Positions 15,374 through 24,654 of a stretch of 25,518 bases of DNA are shown piece by piece; position 1 is the stretch's first letter, and every line of letters begins with the position of its first letter. A model generated the notes under the pieces. The model searched no databases and was not told the DNA's origin. It worked only from the letters and a program-made list of their open reading frames with translations. Position numbers and translations under genes: made by a program. The DNA is from a virus. The stretch spans positions 1 through 25,518 of the IMG/VR virus record IMGVR_UViG_3300030104_001774; one strand, written 5' to 3'.

Positions 15374-16213
15374 ATGGCAAAAAAACAAGCCGCAGCAAAA
15401 GCTGCACCAAGAGTTGAAGTAGAACAACCAGAAGTTAAAGCTACAAATAAAATGGTTGAAGTAGTTATTGAAAAGCCTCAACCTAAAAGACCTGAGTGGG
15501 AAATAAAAGATAGAATATATTATTTAAAAGGAAGAAAAAAGCCTTTATCTAAAATAATTAAGTCTTCTAATCTGTATTATTTTGATAAAGATAAAGGCTA
15601 CGAAAGAGAAATAAAATATTGTGAAAATCAAAGAACACCTTTTGTTGATGAAATGAAAGGCGATCAAAGACTTTCTCATATTATTTTTAGAAGTGGAAGC
15701 TTATTTGTTCCAAAAGAAAAAACAGTTTTGCAAAAGTTTTTATCTTTATATCACCCACATAAAGAAAATATTTTTTACGAACACAAACCTGTTCAAATAG
15801 CTGAAGATCAGTTAGACTGGTTAGAGTTTGAAGTACAAGCATTAATGATAGCAAAAGACATGGATATTGATATAGCTGAAGCTATCATGAGAGTAGAAGT
15901 AGGATCTAAAGTAAATGAATTGAGTTCTAAAGAGCTTAAAAGAGATTTATTACTGTTTGCTAAGAAAAATCCTAAACTGTTCTTAGAACTAACTACAGAC
16001 GACAACGTAATGCTTAGAAACTTTGGTATCAAAGCTGCAGAGCTTGGAATTATTAAATTATCTAGTGATCAAAGACATTTTATATGGGGATCTAACGATA
16101 GAAAAATAATGACTATACCATTTGATGAGCACCCATATTCTGCATTAGCCGCTTGGTTTAAAACAGATGAAGGTATGGAGATTTACTCCAACATTGAGAA
16201 ACGATTAAAATAA
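15374..16213 (+). CDS. Conserved phage protein of unknown function after the capsid gene
   Basis: This is a 279-residue protein. Residues 1-40 are an Ala/Lys/Pro/Val-rich linker-like arm. Then PEWEIKDRIYYLKGRKKPLS (about 39-58), HIIFRSGSLFVPKEKTVLQKFLSLYHPH (about 96-125, read in parts), a helical segment around 135-190 (AEDQLDWLEFEVQALMIAKDMDIDIAEAIM in parts) and ELKRDLLLFAKKNPKLFLEL (about 183-203) form the body. The latter resembles small helical repeats in which FAK.NP is a recurring signature. I recall similar proteins directly after the capsid gene in marine phages but know no function. Its place between capsid and connector suggests a virion or assembly role. It is read after the terminator from an A/T-only leader. 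Confidence 0.75.
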   Translation: MAKKQAAAKAAPRVEVEQPEVKATNKMVEVVIEKPQPKRPEWEIKDRIYYLKGRKKPLSKIIKSSNLYYFDKDKGYEREIKYCENQRTPFVDEMKGDQRLSHIIFRSGSLFVPKEKTVLQKFLSLYHPHKENIFYEHKPVQIAEDQLDWLEFEVQALMIAKDMDIDIAEAIMRVEVGSKVNELSSKELKRDLLLFAKKNPKLFLELTTDDNVMLRNFGIKAAELGIIKLSSDQRHFIWGSNDRKIMTIPFDEHPYSALAAWFKTDEGMEIYSNIEKRLK

Positions 16214-16223
16214 TCACATAGTA

Positions 16224-16252
16224 GAGCAGCCACTCTACGGGGGTGGTTGCTT
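16224..16252 (+). other. Strong hairpin without a U-tract ahead of the first connector gene
   Basis: GCAGCCACTC (16226-16235) pairs with GGGTGGTTGC (16241-16250) in ten pairs, two of them G-U, around the loop TACGG. A25-T51 and G24-T52 can extend it. No T-run follows, so it is not a typical intrinsic terminator. It lies entirely between the stop at 16213 and the ATG at 16271. It may be an mRNA-stabilising or processing structure, or a decayed terminator. Confidence 0.55.
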
Positions 16253-16270
16253 AACTATAAAAACATAACA

Positions 16271-17023
16271 ATGGCAGTAAGTATAGACACAGTATATCAA
16301 AAAGTTTTAGCAATAGCTAATAAAGAACAAAGAGGCTATATTACGCCGATAGAATTTAACTTGTTTGCAGAGCAAGCACAGTTAGATATATTTGAAAATT
16401 ACTTCGCAGACTTAGATCAAGCGCAGTTAACTAAAGGTATATCTACAGAGTATGGTGATATGGTAGATACGTTAGCTTCTAAAATAGCGCCGTTTCAACA
16501 ACTTAAAGTACAAATGTCTGCTGTTGCAAATACAAATGAATTAACACTTCCAACGTCTACAGCTGTGCATAGATTAGGTACAGTATTTTTTAATCAAAGC
16601 GGTACTACTTACGATGTTGAAGTAGAACGCGTAGAAATTAACGATTTACACATGATGGAGCGTACGGCTTTGTTAAAGCCTACAGAGTCTCGACCTGTAT
16701 ACGTTTACAAATCAAACTCAGTTATAAAACTTTTTCCAGTTAGTGTTACTGGTAACTATTCTACATCTAACGTTACGTGTAATTATATAGCTAAACCTAC
16801 TACACCTTACTGGAACTATGTTGTTGTGCCACAGTCCGCTGGAGGCAACGAATATCCTTTACATGATTCAACTAATACAGTAAACTTTGAATTACACCCG
16901 TCTGAAGAAGACACATTAGTATTTAAAATACTAGAACTTGCAGGTATACTATTAAACAAACCAGGTTTAGTACAAATAGCCGCAGGTAAAGATAAAGATA
17001 ATAGAAACGTACAAGTGACATAA
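16271..17023 (+). CDS. Putative head-tail connector or neck protein
   Basis: This is a 250-residue protein. Reading from the ATG at 16271 gives MAVSIDTVYQKVLAIANKEQRGYITP. A TTG-led extension to 16247 would run into the hairpin at 16224-16252 and is not needed. The N-terminal 60 residues are helical (FNLFAEQAQLDIFENYFADL near 29-48), residues about 80-200 are β-rich (ELTLPTSTAVHRLGTVFFN, RPVYVYKSNSVIKLFPV), and the C-terminus is helical (EEDTLVFKILELAGILL). Helix-β-helix proteins of this size between capsid and tail genes usually join portal and tail. I do not know the exact family. Confidence 0.65.
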   Translation: MAVSIDTVYQKVLAIANKEQRGYITPIEFNLFAEQAQLDIFENYFADLDQAQLTKGISTEYGDMVDTLASKIAPFQQLKVQMSAVANTNELTLPTSTAVHRLGTVFFNQSGTTYDVEVERVEINDLHMMERTALLKPTESRPVYVYKSNSVIKLFPVSVTGNYSTSNVTCNYIAKPTTPYWNYVVVPQSAGGNEYPLHDSTNTVNFELHPSEEDTLVFKILELAGILLNKPGLVQIAAGKDKDNRNVQVT

Positions 17024-17024
17024 T

Positions 17025-17927
17025 ATGGGATTATTTGAAGGAACAACAGGAAATTATTATCAAGGAGCAGATAATACTCAAAATACAGCTGATGATACTC
17101 AATACGGTAATTATCAATTTACTTCATTAGAGCATATTATAAATCAATTTATATTAGCATACGTTGGTGAAGAAAAATTACTAAGTAAAATAAGAAGAGC
17201 TGATGTAGCTTTTCATGCGCAAAGAGCATTACAAGAGTTTAGTTTTGATGTTTTTAAATCTACTAAAGCTCAAGAAATAGAAGTGCCTGCAACTCTGCAG
17301 ATGGTATTACCACACGATTATGTTAACTATGTTAAAGTATCGTTTTCTGACGGCGCTGGTATTAAAAGAGTAATATATCCAACTAGACTTACTAGTAATC
17401 CAGATGCTATAACTCAAGGAGCTGACGGTAGCTATACGCTTGATACTGATGAAATACAAACATCAGACTCTGATACTTGGAACGCTTATAAAGGTCAAGT
17501 TCCTATGGAAAACGGAACAGCAAACTATGATTATGATGACGATATATATAACGATATTGTTGGTCAACGCTATGGTATAGAGCCAAGCGAAGCACAAACT
17601 AACGGATCGTTTTATATAGATGAAAAAAAAGGCAAAATACATTTTAGCTCTAATTTATCTGGAGCAACTGTTATATTAGATTATATTAGCGATAGCTTAG
17701 GTACAGACGCTGAAATGAAAGTACATAAGTTTGCTGAAGAAGCAATGTATAAAAATATAGCTTACGCTGTATTAGCTACTAGAGCTAATGTGCCTGAGTT
17801 TATAATACAAAGATTTAGACGTGAAGCTTTTGCTACAAAAAGAACTGCTAAGCTTAGATTATCAAATATTAAGCTACAAGAAATAGTACAACAATTAAGA
17901 GGTAAAGCTAAACACATAAAACACTAA
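17025..17927 (+). CDS. Putative head-tail adaptor / tail tubular-type protein
   Basis: This is a 300-residue protein. Residues about 30-90 are helical, with SLEHIINQFILAYVGEE (34-50) and ADVAFHAQRALQEFSFDVF (59-77), the early-helix pattern of gp4/gp11-type podovirus adaptor rings. A β core follows (MVLPHDYVNYVKVSF near 95-109, YIDEKKGKIHFSSNL near 202-216, TVILDYISD near 221-229). The C-terminal helices (KVHKFAEEAMYKNIAYAVLA... about 238-290) end basic (RGKAKHIKH). It directly precedes the giant nozzle-like gene, as expected for the ring between portal and tail. The T7/P22/crAss adaptor analogy comes from pattern and position. Confidence 0.7.
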   Translation: MGLFEGTTGNYYQGADNTQNTADDTQYGNYQFTSLEHIINQFILAYVGEEKLLSKIRRADVAFHAQRALQEFSFDVFKSTKAQEIEVPATLQMVLPHDYVNYVKVSFSDGAGIKRVIYPTRLTSNPDAITQGADGSYTLDTDEIQTSDSDTWNAYKGQVPMENGTANYDYDDDIYNDIVGQRYGIEPSEAQTNGSFYIDEKKGKIHFSSNLSGATVILDYISDSLGTDAEMKVHKFAEEAMYKNIAYAVLATRANVPEFIIQRFRREAFATKRTAKLRLSNIKLQEIVQQLRGKAKHIKH

Positions 17928-17930
17928 TAC

Positions 17931-20900
17931 ATGCCTGAATTAAATAGAAGTTTTATTAAAGGCAAAATGAACAAAGACCTTGATGAAAGGTTATTGCCAC
18001 CTAATGAGTATAGAGATGCCATGAACATTGCCGTGTCTAGTTCAGAAGGATCTGATGTTGGTGCTATTGAAAATATATTAAGTAATAACTTTTTAGACAA
18101 CAATACTTTTAAAAAGCCTAAGCATTTTAAAGATTTAAACGGAGCGGCTGACGAAGGTAATAATAGATTTGAATTTGATAGTTCTACAAAGCATCTTTAC
18201 AGAGGAATTAAAAACAGTAGTGGTACTGATTTTTTATTTCCACCTGCTGAAGTAGTTGGAACTACTGTAGATTACAAAGAAGATAGAATTTATTATTTAG
18301 TAAAAGATCACGTAGGCTTTACTCAAAGCACGGCTTCTGGTGGTAACACAATATATACAGGTGAGCGCGGTGACGCTATATTTGAAGTAACCCCTGAAGA
18401 ATCACTTCGTAGATACAGTGGTCAATCGATAATACCAGTACTAGTAGATATACACGAAGTAAGAAGAGCTTTTGTACATTATTCTAGTGGTAACGTTATT
18501 GGTGGTACAGCTGGCAACTCAGATATGCATGGCACAGCAATTGATATAAATGGTATAGAAGTTGGTATGACTGTTGAAGCTATAGATGCAAGTGAAAATG
18601 TTATTTCATCTTTTGCTTCTGAAGAAGTTATAGTAACTAAAGTCGAAGTTGTAGACGGTAATCATGCTACTAATAACGCTGCTAAAATAACTACTAATAT
18701 AAATACTGTTTTAAGTGATGTTCAAGTTGCTGCAGGAGCAGTTTTAGTATTTAAAAAGTCTAAAGTATTAAAGTTTGAAACAGGTCAAGCTGCTACTTAT
18801 ACAGACGCTAATAGCGATTCTGTTTTGTCACCAACACCTTATTTAGATTCAAGTAAAACTGAGACAAGCATTATAACTGCTATAGATGTCTTTGATGGTA
18901 TGCTTTTCTTTACTGATGGAAGAAACGAGCCTAAAAAAATAAATATTGAAAGATGTATTAAAGGAACTACAGGCGGTAATAATTTTATAAATCCTGGAGG
19001 CATATTTAACACTACGCATCTTAGAATACCTAAAAACGAAAGTGCTAATTTAAACAGTGCAGAGGATCAATGGAATACTTCAGACACAACTTACGATCCT
19101 AATTATATTGAAGAGTCTCATGTTACAGTCATGAAGCCTTCGCCTAAAGTCGCGCCTAAGCTTTATATGCTTAACGAACCAAAGTTGCAAGGCACAATAG
19201 AAGGAACTGGTGATATAACAGATATTAATACTGGTAATATAAATCTACATGCTAGTGGCTTAAACCCTGTAGTAGGTGAAAATGTTACAATACCTTTTGC
19301 TGCCGCTAACGGTTTTGAAGTAAATGATAGAATTAGCGTGCTATTAACTAGCGATGAAACTAAAGGTATTAGAGGTGTTATAATACAAACACCTGATGCT
19401 GGAAGTTCTTCTGGTGATTTTTTAGTTGAAGTTACTTCTATAGTTGGAACAAACTCAAATGCTTCTGCTGCACATAATATAACTAGAATATCTAGTGAAA
19501 CTGAAAAATTTTATAAAGATAATTTTGTTAGATTTGCATATAGATATAAATATTTAGACGGCGAAGTTTCTACGTTATCGCCTTTTTCTGAGCCAGCTTT
19601 TTTACCTAGATCTTACAGCTACGATCCAAAAGAAGCTTTTAATAAAGGTATGGAAAATGATTTATCTTTTTTAAAAGTTCAAAATTTTGCTCCTGGAAAT
19701 ATACCTAAAGATGTAATTGGTGTTGATATACTTTTCAAACAAGAAAACTCAACTAATATATATTACATTAGAACTGTTAGAGGTAACAGAATACTGTTAG
19801 GCAGCGGAACTGCTAGTATAAACGAAAATGCTACAGATCCAGAGTTTTCCGCTCATGGTTTTATAAACGAAACATTAAGCAAAGATTCAGATTATATAGC
19901 TACAATTAGCGCGACTCAACCTTTTGGTTGGGCTACAAGCGACACTTTAGAAACAACAGATACAGGATTATCAGGAAACATGTTGTTAAATAGAGGGTCT
20001 ATAGAAATAACATCTGAACAATTTGGATCTGCAATACAGTCTAATCAGTTATTAAGAACTTGGGACGGCGTGCCTAAAACAGCTAAAGGTCAAGCTATAA
20101 GTGCTAATAGATTAATATACGCAAACTATAGTCAAAACTACAACTTAACATCTATAGATGGTTCTGGAAATGAAATATCGATAAATCCAGAGTTAGGATT
20201 ATCTTATCATGTTTTAGACGGTCCTACGGCTGGAACACCTAAACAATCAGTTAAGTCAAATAGAACATATCAAGTAGGTGTAGTATATCAAGATAATCTT
20301 GGAAGACAAACACCTGTACTATTAGACAAAAGCGCTTCAATAGATATACCTATAGATATATCAGATCAATACATAAAGATAAGAGCTGAAATAAGAAATC
20401 AAGCGCCTAGTTGGGCTACACATTATAAGTTTTATATTAAAGAAAACTCAAACGAATATTACAATTTAGTTTTACATAAGTCGTATGATTTTGACGGTGC
20501 TTCAGAGAGTATAGGCGGAGCAGTTGTTAATAATCAATTTGTTTATTTAGCATTTCAATCTCTTGATAGAAATAAAGTTCAAGAAGGTGATTATTTGTCT
20601 ATTAAAAAAGGAAGAGATTCTAACGCTACTACCTATAAAACTGTAGAAAATAAAATAAAAGTTCTTGAAATAAAAAATGAAGCTGGTGAAGATTTTCCTG
20701 TAACATTAAGTGCTCAAGAAAGAGAAGGTAAATTTTTTGTTAAAGTTAGAAATATAACTAATCTTTTATCAGGAAATGGCACAGGAGAACTAAACGATAG
20801 TGCTAGTGGTACTGCAGCTAGTCCTGTAACAACAGACGCAGCAGTATTTGAAGTGTTGCCTAGTGAATCTATAGACGTACCATTATTTTATGAAGCTAGT

Positions 20901-23900
20901 CAATGTTTTCCTATAGAGCTAACGTACGAAACTATTTGTGAGTGGGTAAATCCTGGTGATAAAATAGAACTATTTGATTTTACAGCTGGTAATACTTCAC
21001 AAGGAGTTACTACAGAAGTTTCTAATAGCGCAGATATATTATTTGTTAACACAATAGTATACGAGCATGCTGCTCAAGCTTGGGCTATTACTATGAAAGA
21101 TGACGCTGGTAATGATGGTACAGCTACTTTTCAAAATACTCTTGTAGGTGCAACAGCACATTTTGTACAAGCTAACGGCGCTAGAGTTGTATCTGAAATA
21201 GTAGCTCCAGCTAACGACACTGATTATTACGACACAGATGATGTAACTAAATTTTACATAAAATCTTTTACGCATCCATTAGCCACTGGTGGAAATCAAT
21301 CACCTTCAGCAACTGTTATACATTTAGATTGGTCAAACGTATTTTCTTTTGCTAATGGCGTTGAGTCTAATAGAATTAGAGATGATTTCAACGCAGTTAC
21401 TATAGCTAATGGTGTTAAAGCTTCTACAACTTTATCTGATTATGCTGAAGAAAAAAGAGAGCATGGTATGATATTCTCAGGAATATATAACTCTACATCA
21501 GGTATAAATAGACTTAATCAATTTGTTGTCGCAGAACCTATAACAAAAGATTTAAATCCTATATACGGCGGAATACAAAAGTTGGTTGCAAGAGATACTG
21601 ATATTTTAGCTATGTGCGAAGATAAAATATTAAAAGTTCTTGCTAATAAAAATGCTTTATTTAACGCAGATGGCAATACTAACGTAACTTCTAATACTGC
21701 TGTTTTAGGTACGGCAATACCTTTTAGCGGTGAGTATGGTGTTTCAAAAAATCCAGAGTCTGTAGTTGTTAGTGGATTTAGAGTCTATTTTACAGATAAA
21801 TTTAGAGGAGCAGTTTTAAGGCTTTCTAACGACGGTTTAACAGACATATCAGCTTATGGCATGAGAGATTATTTTCAAGATAATCTTAAGAACGCTGTAG
21901 CTTGCGTAGGCTCTTTTAATGATAGACTTCAAGAATACGATTTAACTATACATAGTAGACCTAGCTCTGCGTTAACTAAAACAGCTCAAAACGTATCTTT
22001 TAATGAATCTTCAAACGGTTGGAGTAGTTTTAAAGCGTATATACCTGAAGCTGGTGAAAGTTTAAACGGAGAATACTACACATTTAAAAAAGGTAATATA
22101 TTTCAACACTCTGTTGAAAACTATAGAAATACATTTTACCCATCAATACTAACTATTAGAGTAGCTATGAGTGCTGGTGATACTATTTTAGATGTTACAG
22201 GGCCTTTAGACGAAAGCGTAAAAGTTGGTGATGAAATATTTCACTCTACTGCACAGTCAGGCACAGAGTTTACTGATAGTGGATTTATATCTGCAGGTAC
22301 AAAAATTACAGCTATTGGAGGCACGGCAACAGCTCCAACTATAACTATAGATCAAGCTAGTACTAACACAAGCAATATTAGCACAGGTGTTTTTATTGTT
22401 AAAGGTAGATTTTACAACAGCACAGTGACTACGATATTTAACGGTGCGCCAAGCTCTGTTAAAAGTTTTATGTATTTAAAATACGAAGGTACTCAATCAA
22501 GAATATTAAAGCCTGATGTTACAGTTTTAAATAGTGGCGCTGCGGTAAGTAGTGGCACAAGCATTACGCTAGCAGCTTCAAACGATGCTATTGCTACTGG
22601 TCAAACTGTATTTTTAACAACTACAGGTGTTGAAGTAGGTACAGTACAAGCAATAAGTAGTACAACTTTAACTTTAACAGCTGCAGTAGCTACTACAGTA
22701 GGTGGTGGCGCTAGTTTAACTTTTGCAGATCAAGAGTATTATAACAATTTTGCTAAAGATGGTTGGTTTGTTTCTTCTGTAGAGACAGATTTACAAAGCG
22801 CTAAAGTTTTAGAATTTATTAAAAAAGAAGGCAAATGGTTTAATTATTTTAAAGGTATTAACTCGTCTTTTACAAATGCTAAAACAAATCAAGATGCCGT
22901 AGGAAATATTGATTCTAAAGAGTTCTCTGTTCAAGGTATAGCTAGAGTTTCTTCTACTGCTTTAACTTCTGGAGGAACTACTCCAGGAACTTTTTTTGAC
23001 ATGACCTTTGAGCATGATGGTCAAACAGATGTAGTTGGTCAAGCAGATTTTTACACTATAGACTCTGTTGTTAAAGCCGATATATTAAATATATTAAATT
23101 CTAACGATGGTGTAGATGGAACTATAACTTTTGATGGAGTTACAACAGAAACGTTTTTAACTATAACTCCTGCTGAAGGAGCTAGTGTTTCTGCTGCAGA
23201 CTTTTTTATTGGTGGAGGTTCTGCTGGAACAATAGCAGACGCGGCTTCAGGAACAACATTTACACATGGAACTAACGGCATAACGCTTAATGATACGTCT
23301 GGAAGCAACAATTTATTAGCTGTTACTTTTGAAGACACTGATACAGCTGCTTCAGCTACAAATACAGTAAAAGTTAAAATTATTTTTCCAGATAGAACTT
23401 TAAGTTCTAACTTAACCTATTCACTAGATATAAGAATGACTCAGCCTGTAGCAACTAGTGGTGAAGGAACTAACACATCAAGCGCACCTCCTATTCAAGG
23501 TAGACCTCATACAGTTTTAATTAAAACTTTATTAGTTAACGATGCTCATAACACTCAAGCTGGAGCTGCTGAATTTTATCCGTTTTTAACTAGCTCTCAA
23601 GATGTAAGTGGATCAACTGCAACTGCTAGCAACGACGCTACTGTTGAGTTAGCTGCTAATAGAGCATTTGAGTTTAATCAATCTTCTAGAGTTTCTGGTA
23701 CAGGTATAGCTGCTGGTATAACTGTAAATAGTGTAACAGATAATAATACTTTTGAAATGTCTGCTAACAATGCAGTTTCTACAGGAACTACTTTAAGTTT
23801 TAAAAACTTTACACCTGGAACTAATTATACTTTAAACAATGATGAAATAGTATATGATGGAAAAAGTTTAGGGCCTACTCAAGAAACTGCAACAGGTACA

Positions 23901-24248
23901 GCTACTTTAATAGGTTCACCAGGTGTTAACGACGAAAACAATATTATAAACATAGTGTTTTGTGCAGGACAAAATAAAAAGTTTTCTGATGAATTTGTAA
24001 GTTTTGGAGGATTTAACAATGTTCAAGCTGAATTTACAAGCGACTCCTCTGACGCTACATCTTTTATTAATGTTTCTCAAACTTTTTTAGTTGATGCGGC
24101 TGGTAAAAATAGAGCGCTTGTTGTTAAAATATTATTTACACCAACAGACTTAACTATAGCTCAAGAATCTATAGCAATAACATTAATTCATTTAAAAACT
24201 AAAGTAGATCCTGCGGTTACAGCGCCTGGAATACTAACAACATTATAA
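17931..24248 (+). CDS. Giant tail muzzle/nozzle-like (stabilisation) structural protein
   Basis: This 2,105-residue protein is the largest in the window. The N-terminus LNRSFIKGKMNKDLDERLLP followed by NEYRDAMNIAVSSSEGSDVGAIENI (8-52, in parts) is the hallmark of the crAss-like and marine podovirus muzzle/stabilisation family, related in role to P22 gp10. It would close the portal channel and form the tail tip. Family-type segments are spread through it: FDGMLFFTDGRNEPKKINIE (about 320-339), FVRFAYRYKYLDGEVSTLSPFSEPAF (about 533-560) and YQVGVVYQDNLGRQTPVL (about 780-797). WFNYFKGI lies near 1,638-1,645. At least four inserted β-modules of the VxGTGIxxGTxVxxV type occur (about 204-285, 1,413-1,492, 1,530-1,600 and 1,890-1,960). 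It uses mostly AGA arginine codons and A/T endings. No frame breaks are seen. Confidence 0.8.
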   Translation: MPELNRSFIKGKMNKDLDERLLPPNEYRDAMNIAVSSSEGSDVGAIENILSNNFLDNNTFKKPKHFKDLNGAADEGNNRFEFDSSTKHLYRGIKNSSGTDFLFPPAEVVGTTVDYKEDRIYYLVKDHVGFTQSTASGGNTIYTGERGDAIFEVTPEESLRRYSGQSIIPVLVDIHEVRRAFVHYSSGNVIGGTAGNSDMHGTAIDINGIEVGMTVEAIDASENVISSFASEEVIVTKVEVVDGNHATNNAAKITTNINTVLSDVQVAAGAVLVFKKSKVLKFETGQAATYTDANSDSVLSPTPYLDSSKTETSIITAIDVFDGMLFFTDGRNEPKKINIERCIKGTTGGNNFINPGGIFNTTHLRIPKNESANLNSAEDQWNTSDTTYDPNYIEESHVTVMKPSPKVAPKLYMLNEPKLQGTIEGTGDITDINTGNINLHASGLNPVVGENVTIPFAAANGFEVNDRISVLLTSDETKGIRGVIIQTPDAGSSSGDFLVEVTSIVGTNSNASAAHNITRISSETEKFYKDNFVRFAYRYKYLDGEVSTLSPFSEPAFLPRSYSYDPKEAFNKGMENDLSFLKVQNFAPGNIPKDVIGVDILFKQENSTNIYYIRTVRGNRILLGSGTASINENATDPEFSAHGFINETLSKDSDYIATISATQPFGWATSDTLETTDTGLSGNMLLNRGSIEITSEQFGSAIQSNQLLRTWDGVPKTAKGQAISANRLIYANYSQNYNLTSIDGSGNEISINPELGLSYHVLDGPTAGTPKQSVKSNRTYQVGVVYQDNLGRQTPVLLDKSASIDIPIDISDQYIKIRAEIRNQAPSWATHYKFYIKENSNEYYNLVLHKSYDFDGASESIGGAVVNNQFVYLAFQSLDRNKVQEGDYLSIKKGRDSNATTYKTVENKIKVLEIKNEAGEDFPVTLSAQEREGKFFVKVRNITNLLSGNGTGELNDSASGTAASPVTTDAAVFEVLPSESIDVPLFYEASQCFPIELTYETICEWVNPGDKIELFDFTAGNTSQGVTTEVSNSADILFVNTIVYEHAAQAWAITMKDDAGNDGTATFQNTLVGATAHFVQANGARVVSEIVAPANDTDYYDTDDVTKFYIKSFTHPLATGGNQSPSATVIHLDWSNVFSFANGVESNRIRDDFNAVTIANGVKASTTLSDYAEEKREHGMIFSGIYNSTSGINRLNQFVVAEPITKDLNPIYGGIQKLVARDTDILAMCEDKILKVLANKNALFNADGNTNVTSNTAVLGTAIPFSGEYGVSKNPESVVVSGFRVYFTDKFRGAVLRLSNDGLTDISAYGMRDYFQDNLKNAVACVGSFNDRLQEYDLTIHSRPSSALTKTAQNVSFNESSNGWSSFKAYIPEAGESLNGEYYTFKKGNIFQHSVENYRNTFYPSILTIRVAMSAGDTILDVTGPLDESVKVGDEIFHSTAQSGTEFTDSGFISAGTKITAIGGTATAPTITIDQASTNTSNISTGVFIVKGRFYNSTVTTIFNGAPSSVKSFMYLKYEGTQSRILKPDVTVLNSGAAVSSGTSITLAASNDAIATGQTVFLTTTGVEVGTVQAISSTTLTLTAAVATTVGGGASLTFADQEYYNNFAKDGWFVSSVETDLQSAKVLEFIKKEGKWFNYFKGINSSFTNAKTNQDAVGNIDSKEFSVQGIARVSSTALTSGGTTPGTFFDMTFEHDGQTDVVGQADFYTIDSVVKADILNILNSNDGVDGTITFDGVTTETFLTITPAEGASVSAADFFIGGGSAGTIADAASGTTFTHGTNGITLNDTSGSNNLLAVTFEDTDTAASATNTVKVKIIFPDRTLSSNLTYSLDIRMTQPVATSGEGTNTSSAPPIQGRPHTVLIKTLLVNDAHNTQAGAAEFYPFLTSSQDVSGSTATASNDATVELAANRAFEFNQSSRVSGTGIAAGITVNSVTDNNTFEMSANNAVSTGTTLSFKNFTPGTNYTLNNDEIVYDGKSLGPTQETATGTATLIGSPGVNDENNIINIVFCAGQNKKFSDEFVSFGGFNNVQAEFTSDSSDATSFINVSQTFLVDAAGKNRALVVKILFTPTDLTIAQESIAITLIHLKTKVDPAVTAPGILTTL

Positions 24249-24249
24249 T

Positions 24250-24624
24250 ATGGCAACAGTATCATGCACATACACATTTACAACGTCTATAAATAGATCT
24301 GTACAAGTAAACGATATTTTATATTACGCACCAGCTAGCGTAACTACGCATCCTGTAGATACTGTATTGCTATATAATAATATAGTTAGAGTTGGCGTTA
24401 TAATAGCTGTAAATAGAACTTCTAGCGGAGGTACTATAATAGTTGATCAAGACAATACTGTATCTTTTCCAAATGACGGTGATTTTATATTTTTTAACAA
24501 AGAAGCTTCTGCAAACAACTCTCATATAATAGGTTATTTTGCAGAAACTAAGTTTGAAAACAATAGTAATGAAAAAATAGAGCTGTTTAACATATCTACT
24601 GAAGTGTTTGAAAGTAGCAAATAA
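24250..24624 (+). CDS. Small conserved phage protein, probably structural
   Basis: This 124-residue β-rich protein follows the giant tail gene after one base. It begins MATVSCTYTFTTSINRSVQVND; the middle has VGVIIAVNRT and TIIVDQDN strands. The end IELFNISTEVFESSK is a form I have seen in similar phage tail clusters. Residues 80-88 (DFIFFNKEA) and GYFAETKFEN precede it. There is no signal peptide or enzyme motif. A role as a minor tail or virion component is inferred from position. Confidence 0.65.
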   Translation: MATVSCTYTFTTSINRSVQVNDILYYAPASVTTHPVDTVLLYNNIVRVGVIIAVNRTSSGGTIIVDQDNTVSFPNDGDFIFFNKEASANNSHIIGYFAETKFENNSNEKIELFNISTEVFESSK

Positions 24625-24654
24625 GTGTAATAGTAAACATATAAATTTAATTAA

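Noticed and set aside
16247-16270. TTG-led N-terminal extension of the connector gene
   Set aside because: It overlaps the 3' arm of a hairpin, and a normal ATG at 16271 has the usual A-rich leader.
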